A stretch of DNA of 64,000 nucleotides, taken from Pilatotrama ljubarskyi (Eukaryota > Basidiomycota > Agaricomycetes > Polyporales > Polyporaceae). Location of the stretch: NCBI GenBank assembly GCA_022385805.1, contig MU277726.1, forward strand, positions 124,001 to 188,000, written 5' to 3'. The notes under the pieces are model-generated. The model ran no database searches and was not told the origin of the DNA. It was given only the letters and a program-made list of their open reading frames with translations. The position numbers and the translations under genes were made by a program. Positions 42,853 through 55,362 of the stretch are shown piece after piece. The number at the start of each line of letters is the position of its first letter. The stretch's first letter is position 1.

Positions 42853-44266
42853 ATGCAGAGTCTCTCTGGCAAACCGCTAGCCCTCGCTCTCCTTCTTCAC
42901 TCAATACTTCTTTATGTAGACGCACAGACAAGCAATGCGACGTGTTACGAGACATACGACTGGGTAACTCTTCATATGCATCGTGGTTGTGCGCCTCCGT
43001 TGATGGTCCATTGTGTCCCCGATCGTACTGCTGCAGATGAAGAACATGCATCAGCAGTCTCCCTGTACGGTCACATCGTTTTTGCTCTCCCCGTGCACTA
43101 GCACACCCTCAGGTGAGCCTGCTTTTCGCGACTCAACCTCGATTCTTGCCGTGTTGATCGTCGAGCAGCCGCGTTTATCCCTCCTCTCAATGGCAACCGC
43201 TCGCTATACAACTTCGCTGGAACGTCGCTGGATTCGACGCCGTGTGTATGCAGCACGGTGACATTCGCCATGCTCTACGCCTGCGCTACGTGCCAAGGCG
43301 CCGAGGCCTCCATTCTGCCGTTGAGTCATTTTGCCCTATGAATCTCCTTTCGGTGCGCAGCATACTAATCCCTACGTCGACTTCGTAGATGGTACATTGT
43401 CTCAGAAAATTGCACATCGCAATACTTAGCGAGGTACGGCACATTCCACCCCGGTAAGTTCTCCGGCTCACCAAATATTCGACAGCTACCCAGAAGACAT
43501 ACCGTCCGGGACATCGGTCCCGGTCTGGGCATACGACGAGCAAATCTCTGTAAGCTAGGGCGTTGACTGCAGTTCTGGGTGTCAGGCTCACCGTCCACGC
43601 AGATCAGTGGACACCTTGATATCGCCTCCGCCAAGCAATTTGCTGGATGTAAGTAGAGCTGGACAGGAGCAACCAGAAGCAGAGCTCACCTTTCTACCTC
43701 AGACCACGAGGCGGATGCGACGTTGTCCGGCTATTACGGCGCCGTCCAACCGTCGTCCACCGGATACACGCCCCAACCCGACCCAGAACCATACGAGCTC
43801 GCGTACGAGGCCGACTCGCCCAGCATCGGAGTCGTCGTTGGCGCGGTCGTCGGAGGTTCGGTCGGCGCAATCCTCATTGTGACTCTCGTGATCCTGGTCG
43901 TTCGTCGCAGTCGTCGCAGGAGGCAGTGCATGATGAGCGGCCCTGACGTCCCGCCCAAAGGAGGGAGAACATCTTTCGAAAAGACTGGTGGCGAGTCCGC
44001 GGTAAAGCTATACGTAAGTTTTTCGTATAGAGCTATGCGCCGGGCGTGCTGATCCATCATTTGGTTTGTAGAACCCCGACGATCCTACCACATATCCAGG
44101 GGTAGCCGCCCTGAGCTCGGGGAGCACGGCGGTCCCCCAGTATAGCGGGCTTGAGAAGCAGGACTACGCGGTGCCATCATGGAACATTGTCAACATCGAT
44201 TCGAACTCCCAAACTCGCTACCAAGGCGCATCGGCCACTTCTTACGCAGGCCGTCCGGAAGTGTAG
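42853..44266 (+). CDS. Secreted-ectodomain, single-pass TM protein, copy 1
   Basis: Type I membrane protein of a basidiomycete family with unknown role. The start at 42853 gives a signal peptide (LSGKPLALALLLHSILLYVD). The ectodomain follows: QTSNATCYETYDW, an intron exactly after Trp, exon 2 from MKNMHQQSPCTVTSFLLSPC, exon 3 with PCVCSTVTFAMLYACATC, then WYIVSENCTSQYLARYPEDI and SGTSVPVWAYDE. Eight Cys are conserved across the four copies. A Pro/Tyr-rich linker leads to the TM helix (GVVVGAVVGGSVGAILIVTL), an Arg stop-transfer run (RRSRRRRQ) and a cytosolic tail ending NPDDPTTYPGV ... SYAGRPEV at TAG 44264-44266. Splice junctions between ectodomain exons are plausible by eye. Adhesion or sensing at the wall is only inference. 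Confidence 0.82.
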
Positions 44267-45409
44267 AAACGATACTAGCCGACGGGATGGATCGCCTCGC
44301 GCGTTTCTCGTTTGCCGCTCTGGTCAATGAAAGCTCCCCGATGATGTTGAGCAGACGTGTGAGGCGGCTGAAGGTCGGATCGGTTCTCTCGAGCTCTATT
44401 GTCTACCCTTCGGTCCAGCGAGTGCGGGGAGTGTCACCACCGACCTTGTCACTCATCCAGCGCAGCTTCAGGCTCGGCCTTCCAAATTGGGGTAGTTTGT
44501 CTCGTCCATCCTCTATGTACCCGGCACTAGTACGTGCTATGCCACTAGTAAGTACTCGATGCGATCGCATCGCTTGGTGAGGCAGAGCGCGCCCACACGC
44601 GGCTCAAGTTCGCCATGCCGCTGCACTGGCACTTCTTACTTTATGAAGAGTACATAACAGCTGTGCGCAGTACTGCGATGCCTTCACTCGTAGCGCCTTC
44701 TCCAAATCGTTTGGCTTTCCGACTCTCGTTGAAGCGACATGCCGCTCAGGGTTGCTTAGCACGGTGTACCTCATCAGCTCGCCTATGTATCTCCTGGTCC
44801 CTAAACAAATGTAGACAAATGGGGATAGAAGCAAGCCCATACGTCGCATTCACCTTGCGTACAGTCTTCCGTCGATGCTCACTCGCTTTGCAGTAACAAC
44901 GAAAGTTGTTGCTTACTTCAAATCAGCGTCGAATCCCAGCGGTCGCAGCTACATATAGATTCTATGAAGGCTGCACCTTTTTATATGGCCTTAGAGTCAT
45001 TTATCGCTGGAGAAGTTTTTAGGTAACGACCGCCGTCGAAGCGAGACAACCGGTGGCCGCAATGAACACGCTCGGCGGATAGGGAGAACGCCTCCGCTGA
45101 GGGTTCTCGGTCCCAGACGGTCTGACTGCATGTAGCATCCTCGGAGCTAGGACAGCGCTATGCAGGAGGAAACCATGGGCACCTCGGCACAGCTCGCAAC
45201 GGGGCGCTTTAGGACTCCGAACCCGGGGCTCGAGAATGCTTCTCAGCTCGCCGATCAACGCAGCGAAGGGATCCTGTGCATAGAGCCTGCGGTCATGATC
45301 CGAAAGCCTGAGCCCGCGTACTCACTCCGTCATATAGGAAAGGCCAACCGTGATGAGGCTGTCGCGCCTTCTCCGCGACGCGTGCAAGATCCTCTACTGA
45401 ACCCTCGTT
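44267..45409. promoter_or_regulatory. Intergenic between tandem TM-protein copies
   Basis: About 1.1 kb. The last 300 bp (from about 45100) align by eye with the region upstream of copy 1, marking the left edge of the second duplicated unit. The rest shows no gene or repeat. Confidence 0.5.
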
Positions 45410-46879
45410 ATGACCTTTACGACCCCGCCTCTCGTGAGCAGGGTGCTATCCCTCGCTTTCTTCCTTCCGCCATTGTCTCTTGATGTGCGCGCGCAGAAGA
45501 GCAATGCGACGTGCTTCCCGGGGTATGAATGGGTAAATGTCCGCACGCCTTGTCTCCGTGTGGCTCTGTTAATCGTTCAAGATTCTCCATGACGGTCGTC
45601 CTCTCGCAGATGAACAACGCCATGCACCAGTCCCCTTGCACGGTCGCGTCGTTCTTGCTCTCGCCGTGCACTAGCGACCCGGCAGGTGAGTGTCGTTCTC
45701 GTGACTCGACTGCAGACCCTCGTTGGGTCTCATAACCGCGATTGGCCAGCTACGACCATCCCTGCTCTCGCTGGCAGTCGCTCGTTATACAACTTCGCAG
45801 GAACGTCCCTGGATGATACGCCGTGCGTGTGCAACACGGTGACGTTCGCCATGCTATACGCCTGCGCGACGTGTCAAGGTGCCGAGGCCGCCGTACTGCC
45901 GTTGAGTCCTCCCAGTAATCGCGCGCACTCAGCGTCACCGCTCACGAGTCTTGCATCGTCTCAGGTGGTACGTCACGTCGGAGAACTGCACCGCCAGATA
46001 CCTAGCGAGGTACGAATCGTTCATTCTCGTACAGGTTTCCGCCTTGAGCGCATCTATAAAGCTATCCAGACGACATACCGCCTGGGACGTCTGTCCCGGC
46101 CTGGGCATACGACCGAGAGATTCAAGTAAGCTGCGAAATTTGCATGCTCCATGAACCAACCTCATAGTCGTTCCCCAGGCCAGCGGGCACCTTGACATCA
46201 ACACGGCCCATGAGATTGCCAAGAGTAAGTACTAGCGTCCACTGGCACTGGATGCCTTCCACCAGACACATCATCTCATGCTTCCACTTCACCTCAGTCT
46301 CGGAGCCGGACCGGACGATATCGGGCTCCTACGACGGGCCCGAGCCGACGTCTACTGGAGGGTTCACACCCATACCGCATGATGAGTCCTTCGACGACTC
46401 GGACGACTCGCCCAGCACTGGAGTCATCGTCGGCGCGGCCGTGGGAGGCTCAGTGGGGGCGACCCTCGCAGTCGCTGCTGTCGTTTTGTTCCTGCGCCGG
46501 CGATCACGCCGCAGGAGACAGTACATGCCAGCAGTGGCCCATGACTCACCTAACATCTCGCCGACGCAAGGCATGCCGTCTGTGGAGAAGACCAGTGGCG
46601 AGTCCGTCGTCAAGCTATACGTGCGCAGTTCATTGATCTTACATGTTGTGCGCACTCGTTCATGCTTTGTCCGCTCTATAGAACCCCGACGACCCTAGCA
46701 CATATCCGGGGGTAGTGTCGCCGACCGCCGTGAGCGCAGGCAGTACGCTCGTACCTCGGTCTAGCGGGCTCCAGGACTACTCGCTGCCGCCTTGGGACAA
46801 GGCCAACGCTGAGTCGAATCACCGTGCTCGCTTCCAAGGTGCAGCGGCCGCTTCTTACGCAGGCCGTCCGGAGGTGTAG
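45410..46879 (+). CDS. Secreted-ectodomain, single-pass TM protein, copy 2
   Basis: Tandem paralogue of copy 1. The start at 45410 gives a signal peptide (VLSLAFFLPPLSLDVRAQ), then KSNATCFPGYEW with the intron directly after Trp, exon 2 MNNAMHQSPCTVASFLLSPC, exon 3 TPCVCNTVTFAMLYACATCQ, then WYVTSENCTARYLARYPEDI and GTSVPAWAYDREIQV. The TM helix is GVIVGAAVGGSVGATLAVAA, then RRRSRRRRQY. The cytosolic tail (VEKTSGESVVKLYNPDDPST ... SYAGRPEV) nearly matches copy 1, while the juxtamembrane linker (GPEPTSTGGFTPIP, DDSDDSPS) differs. It stops at TAG 46877-46879. The strong tail conservation against a variable linker suggests the cytosolic part has a fixed partner. Confidence 0.85.
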
Positions 46880-47134
46880 TAAAGAGATGAGTTGATCGGA
46901 GCTTCGACGTATTTGCGCTTCGATGCAGCGTGTAGCAGAAGCCGTGCGCTGGGCTATCTTGCTGCTACAACTATGGCTTGATACCGTTTAGCAGAAGTGC
47001 CATTGGCGTAAGTATCCTCGAGAATCGCGACGCCGCGTTGAGCCTCTAGCCCTACGGCTAGCCTTGAGCACACCTCGGCTTTGCTATGCCGTTGTACAAT
47101 CGCCCTCTTTATTTTCAGGACAAGCGAAGCCAGG

Positions 47135-48094
47135 TCATAGCTGCGGACGGGGTCGTACTAGTACTTCCAGAGCCTTCTTCGTGTTCTCCCGCTCATCCTT
47201 GATGATCTGTGAGAAGTCCTTGAAGCCGGGTTTATCGGCGTCGACTGTACGCAGTCAGATGGAACGGTCAGTGACGGGCAAATCCCATTCGACAGATCGG
47301 CGTACCTTGCAGTTCAAACGCCGCGCTTTCGCTAGTCGTGATCTGCGCGCCGGCCTGCCGCATGCGCGAAAGCGCGGTGCCAACCTCGTCTTTGTTGCAA
47401 CTCGAGACGCCGTCAGCGAGAACGTGGACGTCGTAGCCTAGCTGGAGGAGGTCTAATGCGGTCTGGAGGACGCATATATGCGACTAAATGGCGTGTTCGT
47501 GATAGATGAGCATGCGCAGATCGTCAGAGAGCGGGACGCGGGATCTTCGTGTCAAAGAAGGTCCCGCGAACACACCTCGATTCCGAAGAGTACAACAGAT
47601 TTCAGGTCGTGCTTCTTGAGCAGCTCGGTGACAGGCGGGATCGCCATGGACATGGCCGACTTGGGATATGTGCCAAGGTAGAGCTTCCCGAGAGGTGCAG
47701 GATCTAGCTCCGGCGCGGTTTCACCTAGTGCTGTCGCCCGGAGAACGAAGGTTGTGGTCAGTGGTTTTAGTACGCGTAGCTCAGACGCGTGCTCTCACCG
47801 CGGGGATTTTGTTCTGTGATGAGTACCGGTACTTGGAGGACCTGATGGACTAGTCAATGCGTTCCGCTCGCGCAGGCACGGCGCCAATGTTGATCTCGTA
47901 CTGTGGCAAGTCTAAACATTTTGCGTGCTGTTGCCACGACGCTGTCATAGCCATAGACAAGCGGCTCTGGATGGATACAAGAATGAGGTTGGGTCCACTA
48001 CTTCTACAAGAATGGACCTACTGAATCTCGTTTGTATGTCACAGGCGAAGAAGACGGTGCGACCGGGAATAAGCTTAACGACGCGGGAAGCCAT
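47135..48094 (-). CDS. Isochorismatase-family cysteine hydrolase
   Basis: Cytosolic alpha/beta hydrolase of the isochorismatase superfamily (ISOC1/2-like); natural substrate unknown. The start ATG at 48094 begins MASRVVKLIPGRTVFFACDI + QTRF, supplying the catalytic Asp. Later exons give VPVLITEQNPRGLG, then LGTYPKSAMSMAIPPVTELL with the catalytic Lys. KSVVLFGIE is followed across an intron by SHICVLQTALDLLQLGYDVH with the nucleophilic Cys. The end is ADGVSSCNKDEVGTALSRMR, QAGAQITTSESAAFELQ and a C-terminal helix ending RPRPQL at TGA 47135-47137. The triad looks complete. It sits between the two pairs of TM-protein genes and shows no sign of relation to them. Confidence 0.9.
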
Positions 48095-48728
48095 GGTATG
48101 TCTAGCGTGATGTACCGACGGGGGTGCTTTCAGCCTCCTCGCTGTGCTTATATACGCCGGAGAGAAAGAGTGGTTTACGATGACGCGGGTGTTGGGAGCG
48201 GGGCGAGCAGGCTGGCCCAAAGATCGACCGGCCTTCGTCACAGCAATTGGCTCTCCGATCGAGCAGGCCAACTGGCCAAGCATATGCGGAGAAAGAACGA
48301 TCTAGACCCGTTCTGCACACCCACAATCTGCCTCCGCCGAGCGCACACATGAGCATGAGTGGTGTCGAGTAGTGCTCGCAGGTGTCAGACGAGCAGAGAT
48401 GGCATCGAATGTGTGCAGACAGGATTTGACGGTGTTCCTAAGGGCTAAGAGCACCGCAGCTGATTCCGGATGGGTCGATGTGCGAGCGTCCGACGCTTGT
48501 CTCAATTATGTCCGCCACGTGGCGTGCCGGGGATTGCCGGGGACGGGCCTGCGATGTATTTGTGGCCTGGCGACGGTTCGTTTTGCTCAGGCCCTGGCTT
48601 TGCCATCTCACCCCTCCTCCCCGCCTGAGTCGTGGTCCTGCCCTTCCTTTGGTCTCACACAATCCATCTCGGAACTGTCTCTCGTTTTGTAGCAAATAAC
48701 CCACAAAATCACATATCTCATCCTCACC
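48095..48728. promoter_or_regulatory. Divergent promoter region (isochorismatase / coiled-coil gene)
   Basis: About 630 bp between divergent starts. The coiled-coil gene has a good context (caccATGga). No TATA box or repeat was recognised. Confidence 0.5.
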
Positions 48729-51700
48729 ATGGACCACGCCCCAGTCGCCCTCCAGGACGGCATCGACGCCGAACGGATGAGGGTATGTGCACCCGATCTA
48801 ATCCGCTCACCTGCTCATCTTAGCGAGTACTCGTTCCGCCAGATGAGCTCTTTCAGACTTGGCAAGCCTTCGTCGCCTTCAGAAGCCAACATGGCTCCCA
48901 AACCCACCCGCCATTCTCGTTCTCACTCTCGCAACAGCTCCGTGTCCACTTCCCTGTCTTTCGCCCCTCCAGTGGCACCTTCCTTGTCCTCATCGACATC
49001 CATGAACGATTCTCCTCCGCACTCACCAACGAGGAGCTCGGTCGGTGGTTCGAAGCGCAACTCTCATCACCGCCGACGCTCCTCCGTGTCTACTCGTCGT
49101 GAATCCGCTGACATGATGGGCGTCTCTCTCCCGGCCCTCCCCCAGTCCCATTCGGAGGACAACATCAACCTGGGCGACAAGGACTCCGTCCGCCGTCGTG
49201 CACTGTGGGCACTGGAGGGGAAGACGGACGTCGGCAACTTCTCGGTTGAGATACCAGAGCTGGATGTACCTGAGGTACCCAAGCGAAGCTTTGAATTTCG
49301 TGCGTATCTCGCACTTTCGCATATGCATCGTCATTAAGTTGTCGTATAGCTTCTAAGCCTTCGTTCCCGCCTGGCGTGGGAGCTGGTTTCGGCGGAGGGC
49401 TGAATACCCTCATAGGCAGCAAGCGTGACTCTAAGTTCATGGCTTCCTCTCCTTCGAGCGAGCTGCTGGGGACTCTTGTCGAGGAAGAAGAAGAGGAAGA
49501 AGAAGAAGTCCAGGAGTTCGCCTCCAGTCCTGTGCAGGAATTGCCTGTCGCGTCCCGGGTGGCCGTGACAGTGACTTCTCCTTCCCCTGCGCCGGCCCGC
49601 CATCGGCCTGCGAGCCTCAACCTGCGCCCCTTGTCGCTCGCGTTGAGTACTTCGATTCAAGCATCGAACGGGGACCTCCCCTCACCGTCGCCTACGCCAA
49701 GCCCTCGCCCAGGATTGAAGTCGCTAACCCTAGCTTCAACACAAAGTCTCACAGGGCTCAGCAGCAACTCCGCAGCCAACAAGCGTCAGTCCCTTGTTAT
49801 GCCATCACCAGATCCGACTTCGAACAGCTTCGGCCGCCGGCCTTCGCTCAACCTCTCGATGGACACCAGCTCCGCTGCACCTCAGCCGAATCGCCGGAGC
49901 AGCATCTCATACGTGTCATCCGGCGATGCCCAACCCATGTCCACCTATGGCCTCCCGACTCCGGAGATGACCCCCACGTCCAGCACTATCGACCGGCGTA
50001 GGTCCACATCGACCTCTAGCACCAGTAGCTTCGACATGGACCACCTCCGAGGCCGGCCGCTCTCGACCACTGAGCAGCATTTTTTATTCCAGGCTCACCA
50101 GACGCTCGTCCAGCGCATCACTGATCTCGAACGCGCTCTGAAGCGCTCTGTACCGCGATCGCGCCCGGTCTCGTGTGCCTCTGATGTTTCCTCGGCGTCG
50201 GCGTCGACGGAGCCCTCGGACGAGATGCTGCAGCTCATCGCCGACCTCAAGGCTGAGCGGGACGAGCTTAAGAAGGACGTCGATGGCTGGCGGAGCCGGG
50301 TCGCGGACATGGAGCGTCAGATCGATGTTCATGCCAAGAGGCTGCAGGTTGAGCGCCGGGATGCTTGGGTCGCTCGGCAGCGGTACGGTCTGCTTGAGGT
50401 CGAGAAGTCGGCTCTCGAGAAGACGCTTGCCGAGAAGATGTCGCAGGCCGAGGAAACACAGGCCATGTACCAGGCAGCCCAGGAAGACCTCCAGAAGTCC
50501 CAGGAGGAGGTCGCTCGCTTGAATGCGGAGGTCGAGCGGATGCGCGGTGTGCAGGACGAGTGCGAGCAGTTGCGTGCGGAACTCCTTCAAGAGAGGAAGA
50601 AGCGCGAGGAGATGGAGCGTGAGCTCGAGCACGCTGGTCTCCTCGACACCCCCCGCCCTTTCAGTGCGGCCGTGCACCCGATCCCTAGCTCTGTCTCGCG
50701 CACGATGATGTACGCCAAGAGCCGTGGCCTCGGCTTCCGTTCGATCGACTCCGAGAGCTCCTTCACGGACGTCGAGTCCCTGGACGAGTGCCGCGGCCCG
50801 GAGCTCAAGGCCGTCGAAGAGGTTGACGAGGACGACGGCATTTTTGATGACGACGATAACGAATTGGCACGGTATGAGGATGAGGACGAGAACGACGAGT
50901 ACGCGTTCCCTACGAGCTCGTCGTACGACTCCGTCGCGGACTATTCCCGCAGCACTACTCCGCGACTCTCTGGCGATTCAATCGACTCTGCGCCCGCGCT
51001 GACTGTCAGCCGGTCGCCCTCCGCGTCGCCGTCCCCTCTCCCGTCTCCCGCAGAGCCGGTGCATGCACGTCACAAGTCGCTCTCCAATGCATGGACTTTC
51101 CCCGTCAACTCGGCTCCTATCGCCGTGGGTCAACGTCAACCGGAGGAGGTGGACCATTTCTTCGGGTGCCTGGAGGACGTGGACAACTCGCCTCCGATGG
51201 ACTCGAAGCTGCGCTCCGTCGAGAGCGGGAAGAACCTCTTCGCGCAGGCCCTCGCCGATTACGAGGACGACTTGCCTCCGTTCGTTATTCCTGCGGACGT
51301 TGGCGAGGTTGTCGTCTCCCCTGAGATGGAGTCGCCCCAGCGTACCCTGGACGTCGTCGTCGAGGAAGAAGAGGAGGAAGAGGATGACGATGAGGAGGCC
51401 CAGGATGACAGTCACGCCGATCATGACGAAGAGTTCATTGGTGAGGAGGATGAAGGCGGGATCAAGTTTGTCTTCGACCCCCCGCCTTCCGACTACTGCG
51501 TCGACGCGGACACGAGCACTCCCGATCTCACCATGTCCTCCACCCCGGAGTCGACGAACAAGTCTGGGGGCTTCTTCGAGCCCAGCGATGATGACGAGGC
51601 CGACTGCAGCTTTACGTTCCCCCAGCTGAAGTCCCAACGCAGCAACCCGCAGCCCTCGGCTATCCCTCGTCTCAGGTCGCCGTCTCCGTCCAAGCTGCCG

Positions 51701-52570
51701 ATCTTTGCAGCGCCCGTCTCGCCTGCCAAGGCTGCGTCATCTATCCCTCTTCCCCGGCTCAACACCTCGCCCTCGTCCTTCTCCACCCCGCCGCCGAAGC
51801 GGGGCGCGACTGCCCCCGCCTTCATTCCGCAGCCCCGCGGTGTCGTCCCTCAGACTCCCTCTCCCCCGTCCATGGGAAAGGTTGCGTCGTTCATCCCCCA
51901 GCCGAAGCGGGCCTCCACGTCCCCGAGGCCAAGCGCGATCCCCATCATGTCCCCTCCCACTTCCAGTAGGCTTCCGTCCAGCGCTCCCTTTGCGAGTATG
52001 TGTGTCTGATTCACTTCGTGCGCTCTGCTGTTTACAGCCGACGCCGTTTCTAGGTATCCCGACGCTTACACGTCCCGGCCCCCTACCGCGGCTCCAACTA
52101 TGAGGCCGCCGTCTCTTCCTCCCCGTCCCAACGCCTCTGCGGCCGCCGACTCTCCCAAGCCCGCTGATTCTCAGGCTTCCTCAAATCCGAGCTCGCCGTC
52201 GTTCATGTCCCCTACGCTCGCACGACTGTCGTTCCAGGCGCTCACGAACTTCATACCCGTCCCTTCGCTGTTATGGTCTCCTCGCTCGGGCGGCGGATGC
52301 TTTGATGCCAGCCAGAGCGACTCGAGCGTTTCGAGCCTAGGATCCCCCGACCACTCGCGTACGGACTCTACTTTTGTGAATGCGAATGCGATCGCGACTG
52401 CCGTGTCGAAGCCTGAGGCGGCGAGAGAGCGGACGTTTGTCCCCAAAGAGAAGCAACTTGAGAAGCTGCGGCTTCGGCTGGAGGATGAGCGGAAACGGGG
52501 CAGCCAGGCCGCTGTCACTGGCCTTGGCATTGAGGTGAGGAAGACGCAGCCCGGAGTCTTGAATATCTAA
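48729..52570 (+). CDS. Large Ser/Pro-rich protein with central coiled coil, unknown function
   Basis: The start ATG 48729 gives MDHAPVALQDGIDAERMR, an intron, then EYSFRQMSSFRLGKPSSPSE. A Ser-rich N-terminal region contains basic phospho-site-like clusters (RHSRSHSRNSSVSTS; HHRRRSSVSTRRES). SVRRRALWALEGKTDVGNFS + VEIPELDVPE looks like a short conserved motif. An exon of over 2.5 kb carries a poly-Glu run, then a long heptad-rich coiled coil from about 50085 (LFQAHQTLVQRITDLERAL to KKREEMERELEHAGLLDT). Acidic and Ser/Pro-rich stretches follow (a Glu/Asp run near 51365). The C-terminal exon ends in a basic helix (KEKQLEKLRLRLEDERKRGS) at 52568-52570. A cytoskeletal or polarity scaffold is a reasonable guess from architecture only. 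Family not recognised. Confidence 0.78.
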
Positions 52571-53625
52571 GTTATTGGGTACGTCGATTTCGACCATTCT
52601 ACGAGTGATGATGTGGCTTACGATTGGTGTCGCAGCGCGTCCCTCCATCATATCCAATATACATGCCGTTCACGTCGATCATCACTTCATGGACTTCTCG
52701 CTTTGTCTGCTGTGTCCTATATCCCGTATCCATCATGACTCCCGCACCCCTCCCATCCCGTGAACTGAACGCTCCATACCTCCTTCCTTCCCCAACCGCC
52801 CTTGGCACGGACCTTCCCTTGTATTCCCCCTCCCCCATACCACCTTCTCCCTGTGCTTCCATACCGCCGCCCGCCCTTGCGTTCAGTTCTTCTTCCCCTG
52901 TTCTATATCTACGACGCTGGAGAGCCTGTGGCTCTCCTTGGCCGGCCCTCTCGATTGTGACCCCTCCGCCTATCCTTGCGCGCCTTGATTGGCCGCTAGT
53001 GACGGGCAGATGCGCGAGTCGCGCGAGCTGCGGCGGGGCCGTGTACGACTACCCTCTTTATTGTGCGTCTCCCCCTGCATTTCGTCTGTTCGATACACCG
53101 ATGCATATGGTCGATGAAGTAGCCATACGACGAGGTACTGAATAGGTACAAAGTACAGAGTATCTTCACTGTCGCCCTTCGTCCTTTGGGTGCGAGCCGT
53201 CCTGCGAATACCACCGTACTCGTGCGGCTTACGGTACGACGCCTACAGGGCTCCGCCCTCACGGCTCTTATGCTTTTTCTTATGCTTTCTTACATGCTTT
53301 ATGGTAACGTGAACGGTTTGCTCGCGCGCTGTTACGTCTTTGAGTGTGATGTGGCGTCGTGCACTGCGGAGTCGTCCGAGAGTGGATATGAGTGGACCGA
53401 ACACTCTGATCGAGCGCATGCTCGCTGACAGCATGAAAGCAGGCAGCGCTGACTGACTGCTCATAATGTAGCTAAACATCCCTCTCGCAATTTGAATGCG
53501 GAGTAGTGCCTGCAATGTACAGTAGAGAAACAAGGTGTTGAAGCAAATCGAGACGTTGAACTGGTATATATGGCGGGGAGCCAATTGCGCAGAGTTACAA
53601 GGTCTCGTTGTACGCTGTTGAAGGA
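52571..53625. other. Intergenic between convergent genes
   Basis: About 1.05 kb between two stop codons. Pyrimidine-rich in the first part. Open frames present lack domains or splice continuity. No repeat was recognised. Confidence 0.5.
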
Positions 53626-55362
53626 TCAGTAGGGATACTCTCCGTACGTGACGGACTTCTTCTCGTCGACAGACATGTCTCCGCAATCCAACGTCTCTAG
53701 ATCGTCTACATCCTGTTGCGCATCGAAGGGTGAGTGATCATCACTAACGAGCTGAAGACGCAGGAAAGGACGCACGTCGACTACGACAGTAGAGCGCTCT
53801 GAAGGCTCTCGGTTGGGCACCGTATGGGGCCGCCTCCTCCACCAGTCCAGAGGCCCGCTCGCCAGCATTGCCTCTTTGGCCCGACGGCGGCGGCGGCGAC
53901 GAATGACGCACATAGCCATCACCGCCCCCAGGGCGATTGCTGCGAGGCAGCCCGAGACTACTCCGACGATGGGACCGACGAGGGTGGACCGGCTCGGATT
54001 GTCGGGCACGGCCGGTGCCCCGTGGGGAGAAGGAGAATCCGGTCCCGATGCCTTGGCAGAAGGAACGGGCGGGGATGACAAGGAACTGCGTGTTTGCCGA
54101 CCTCCCCGCCCGGCGGTTCGAGATGAGGGGTCGCTGCTTTCTGCATTGACAGCTGTGGTAAATAAGCTATTCATGCCTGCAAGCAACGTAGGAGATCCTG
54201 TAGATGCGCTCGCCACGGGGAGGGACGTCTGGGGAACTTCAACGTTGGATGGTGAGATGCTGGATGTGGAGCCGCCGGGCATGGAGGGGATGCTAGAGTA
54301 ACGGATTGAAGAAGTCTCTGTCCTCGGTGCTCCAGCATCGCTTGTGGGTTGGGGGTCGCTTCCTTGACTTGGTCCTTTTGCAGGTGGTGGAGACGGAGAT
54401 GGTTGTACGATGGGAGGCGGTGTGGGGTTCTGGCCAGGCGGCGTGTAACTGCCGGATGTCGTTGCGTCGGGTAGATCTGGGTAGTTAGTGGCCCTGGTCA
54501 GTACTCGCCCTAATCTCGGCATGAACGACAGTAGGCTCACGCTCATGCGCGGTAGACCGTGCTGCATCCTGGTCAAACTCGTCGTTCTGCCAGAAGACCC
54601 ACCATAAGTTCTCGGGTATGCGGGAGCTCCTGGCTAGACTCACCGTGAGCTGCAAGTAAGCCCAAGCTGGTATTGAAACGCCAGAAGCCGGGACGGGAGC
54701 GGGATACCTTAGAGTTGAACGCGTGAGCTTAACCACCGTGCAGTATATGTGGAACTGAACGACCACTACTCACTCCCTGATGCCGGGATTCGTACACCCG
54801 AGAACATTCGCACTATAAGCCGTCCAACTAGTTCCAAAAAAGTCAGGTTGCAAGGACCATATGCGGTGTATGTGGCGGACGACCTTACCTCTCTTGCAGC
54901 GTCGACCAACCTGCGCATATACCACATGCGAAGGACAGAGAGTACATCACTGTGTTGCAGGCACATGGGTTGTCGTGTAGCCTCTGTACAGCCCCTGACC
55001 ATCCGGCATCCATGTCCCCTGCATAGGAGGTCAACCACGATGACAAACGAGTGGAAAATGACAAAGCGCCAACCGTCGCACTGCCAAGCCAGGAGCTGCT
55101 GCATCACAATGCATGGTGTTTGGCCTTTGCCGTTGTTCATCTATAGCAATGTTACACATGGAAAGAACACTCCGCCTACGAGACCCTAGGACTCACTCAC
55201 CCACAAGAAGCTCGGGTTCGAGGTACTGCATGAAGGCCAACCTGCCGATGAAGGCGGCGAGTCAGCCCGTCCCCTCCCCACTGCGTACGCGGACCACAGA
55301 ACGAAGAGTAGACCACGCGAGATTCGAGAAGGGCCTATCATCCTGGAATGTCGGACTGGCAT
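53626..55362 (-). CDS. Secreted-ectodomain, single-pass TM protein, copy 3
   Basis: Same family as the plus-strand pair but a distinct subgroup. The start at 55362 (second Met six codons later) gives a signal peptide (MIGPSRISRGLLFVLWSAYA), then GWPSCSTSNPSFLW with the intron exactly after Trp; exon 2 MNNGKGQTPCIVMQQLLAWQ + C; exon 3 DNPCACNTVMYSLSFACGIC; then WTAYSANVLGCTNPGIRE and VPASGVSIPAWAYLQLT. Eight Cys match the other copies. A long Ser/Thr/Pro linker (likely O-glycosylated) leads to the TM helix (IVGVVSGCLAAIALGAVMAM) and a run of eight Arg within VIRRRRRRRRAKEAML. The tail GPLDWWRRRPHTVPN ... DDLETLDCGDMSVDEKKSVT ends YGEYPY at 53626. Downstream partner unknown. Confidence 0.82.

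Noticed and set aside
44267..45100. A further degenerate copy of the TM-protein family between copies 1 and 2
   Set aside because: No Cys-pattern exon (CVC, CATC) or TM-Arg block could be found there.
49000..51640. Long open frames antisense to and in other frames of the coiled-coil gene
   Set aside because: They mirror a long GC-rich exon; the plus-strand frame has the coiled coil, the Kozak context and consistent splicing.
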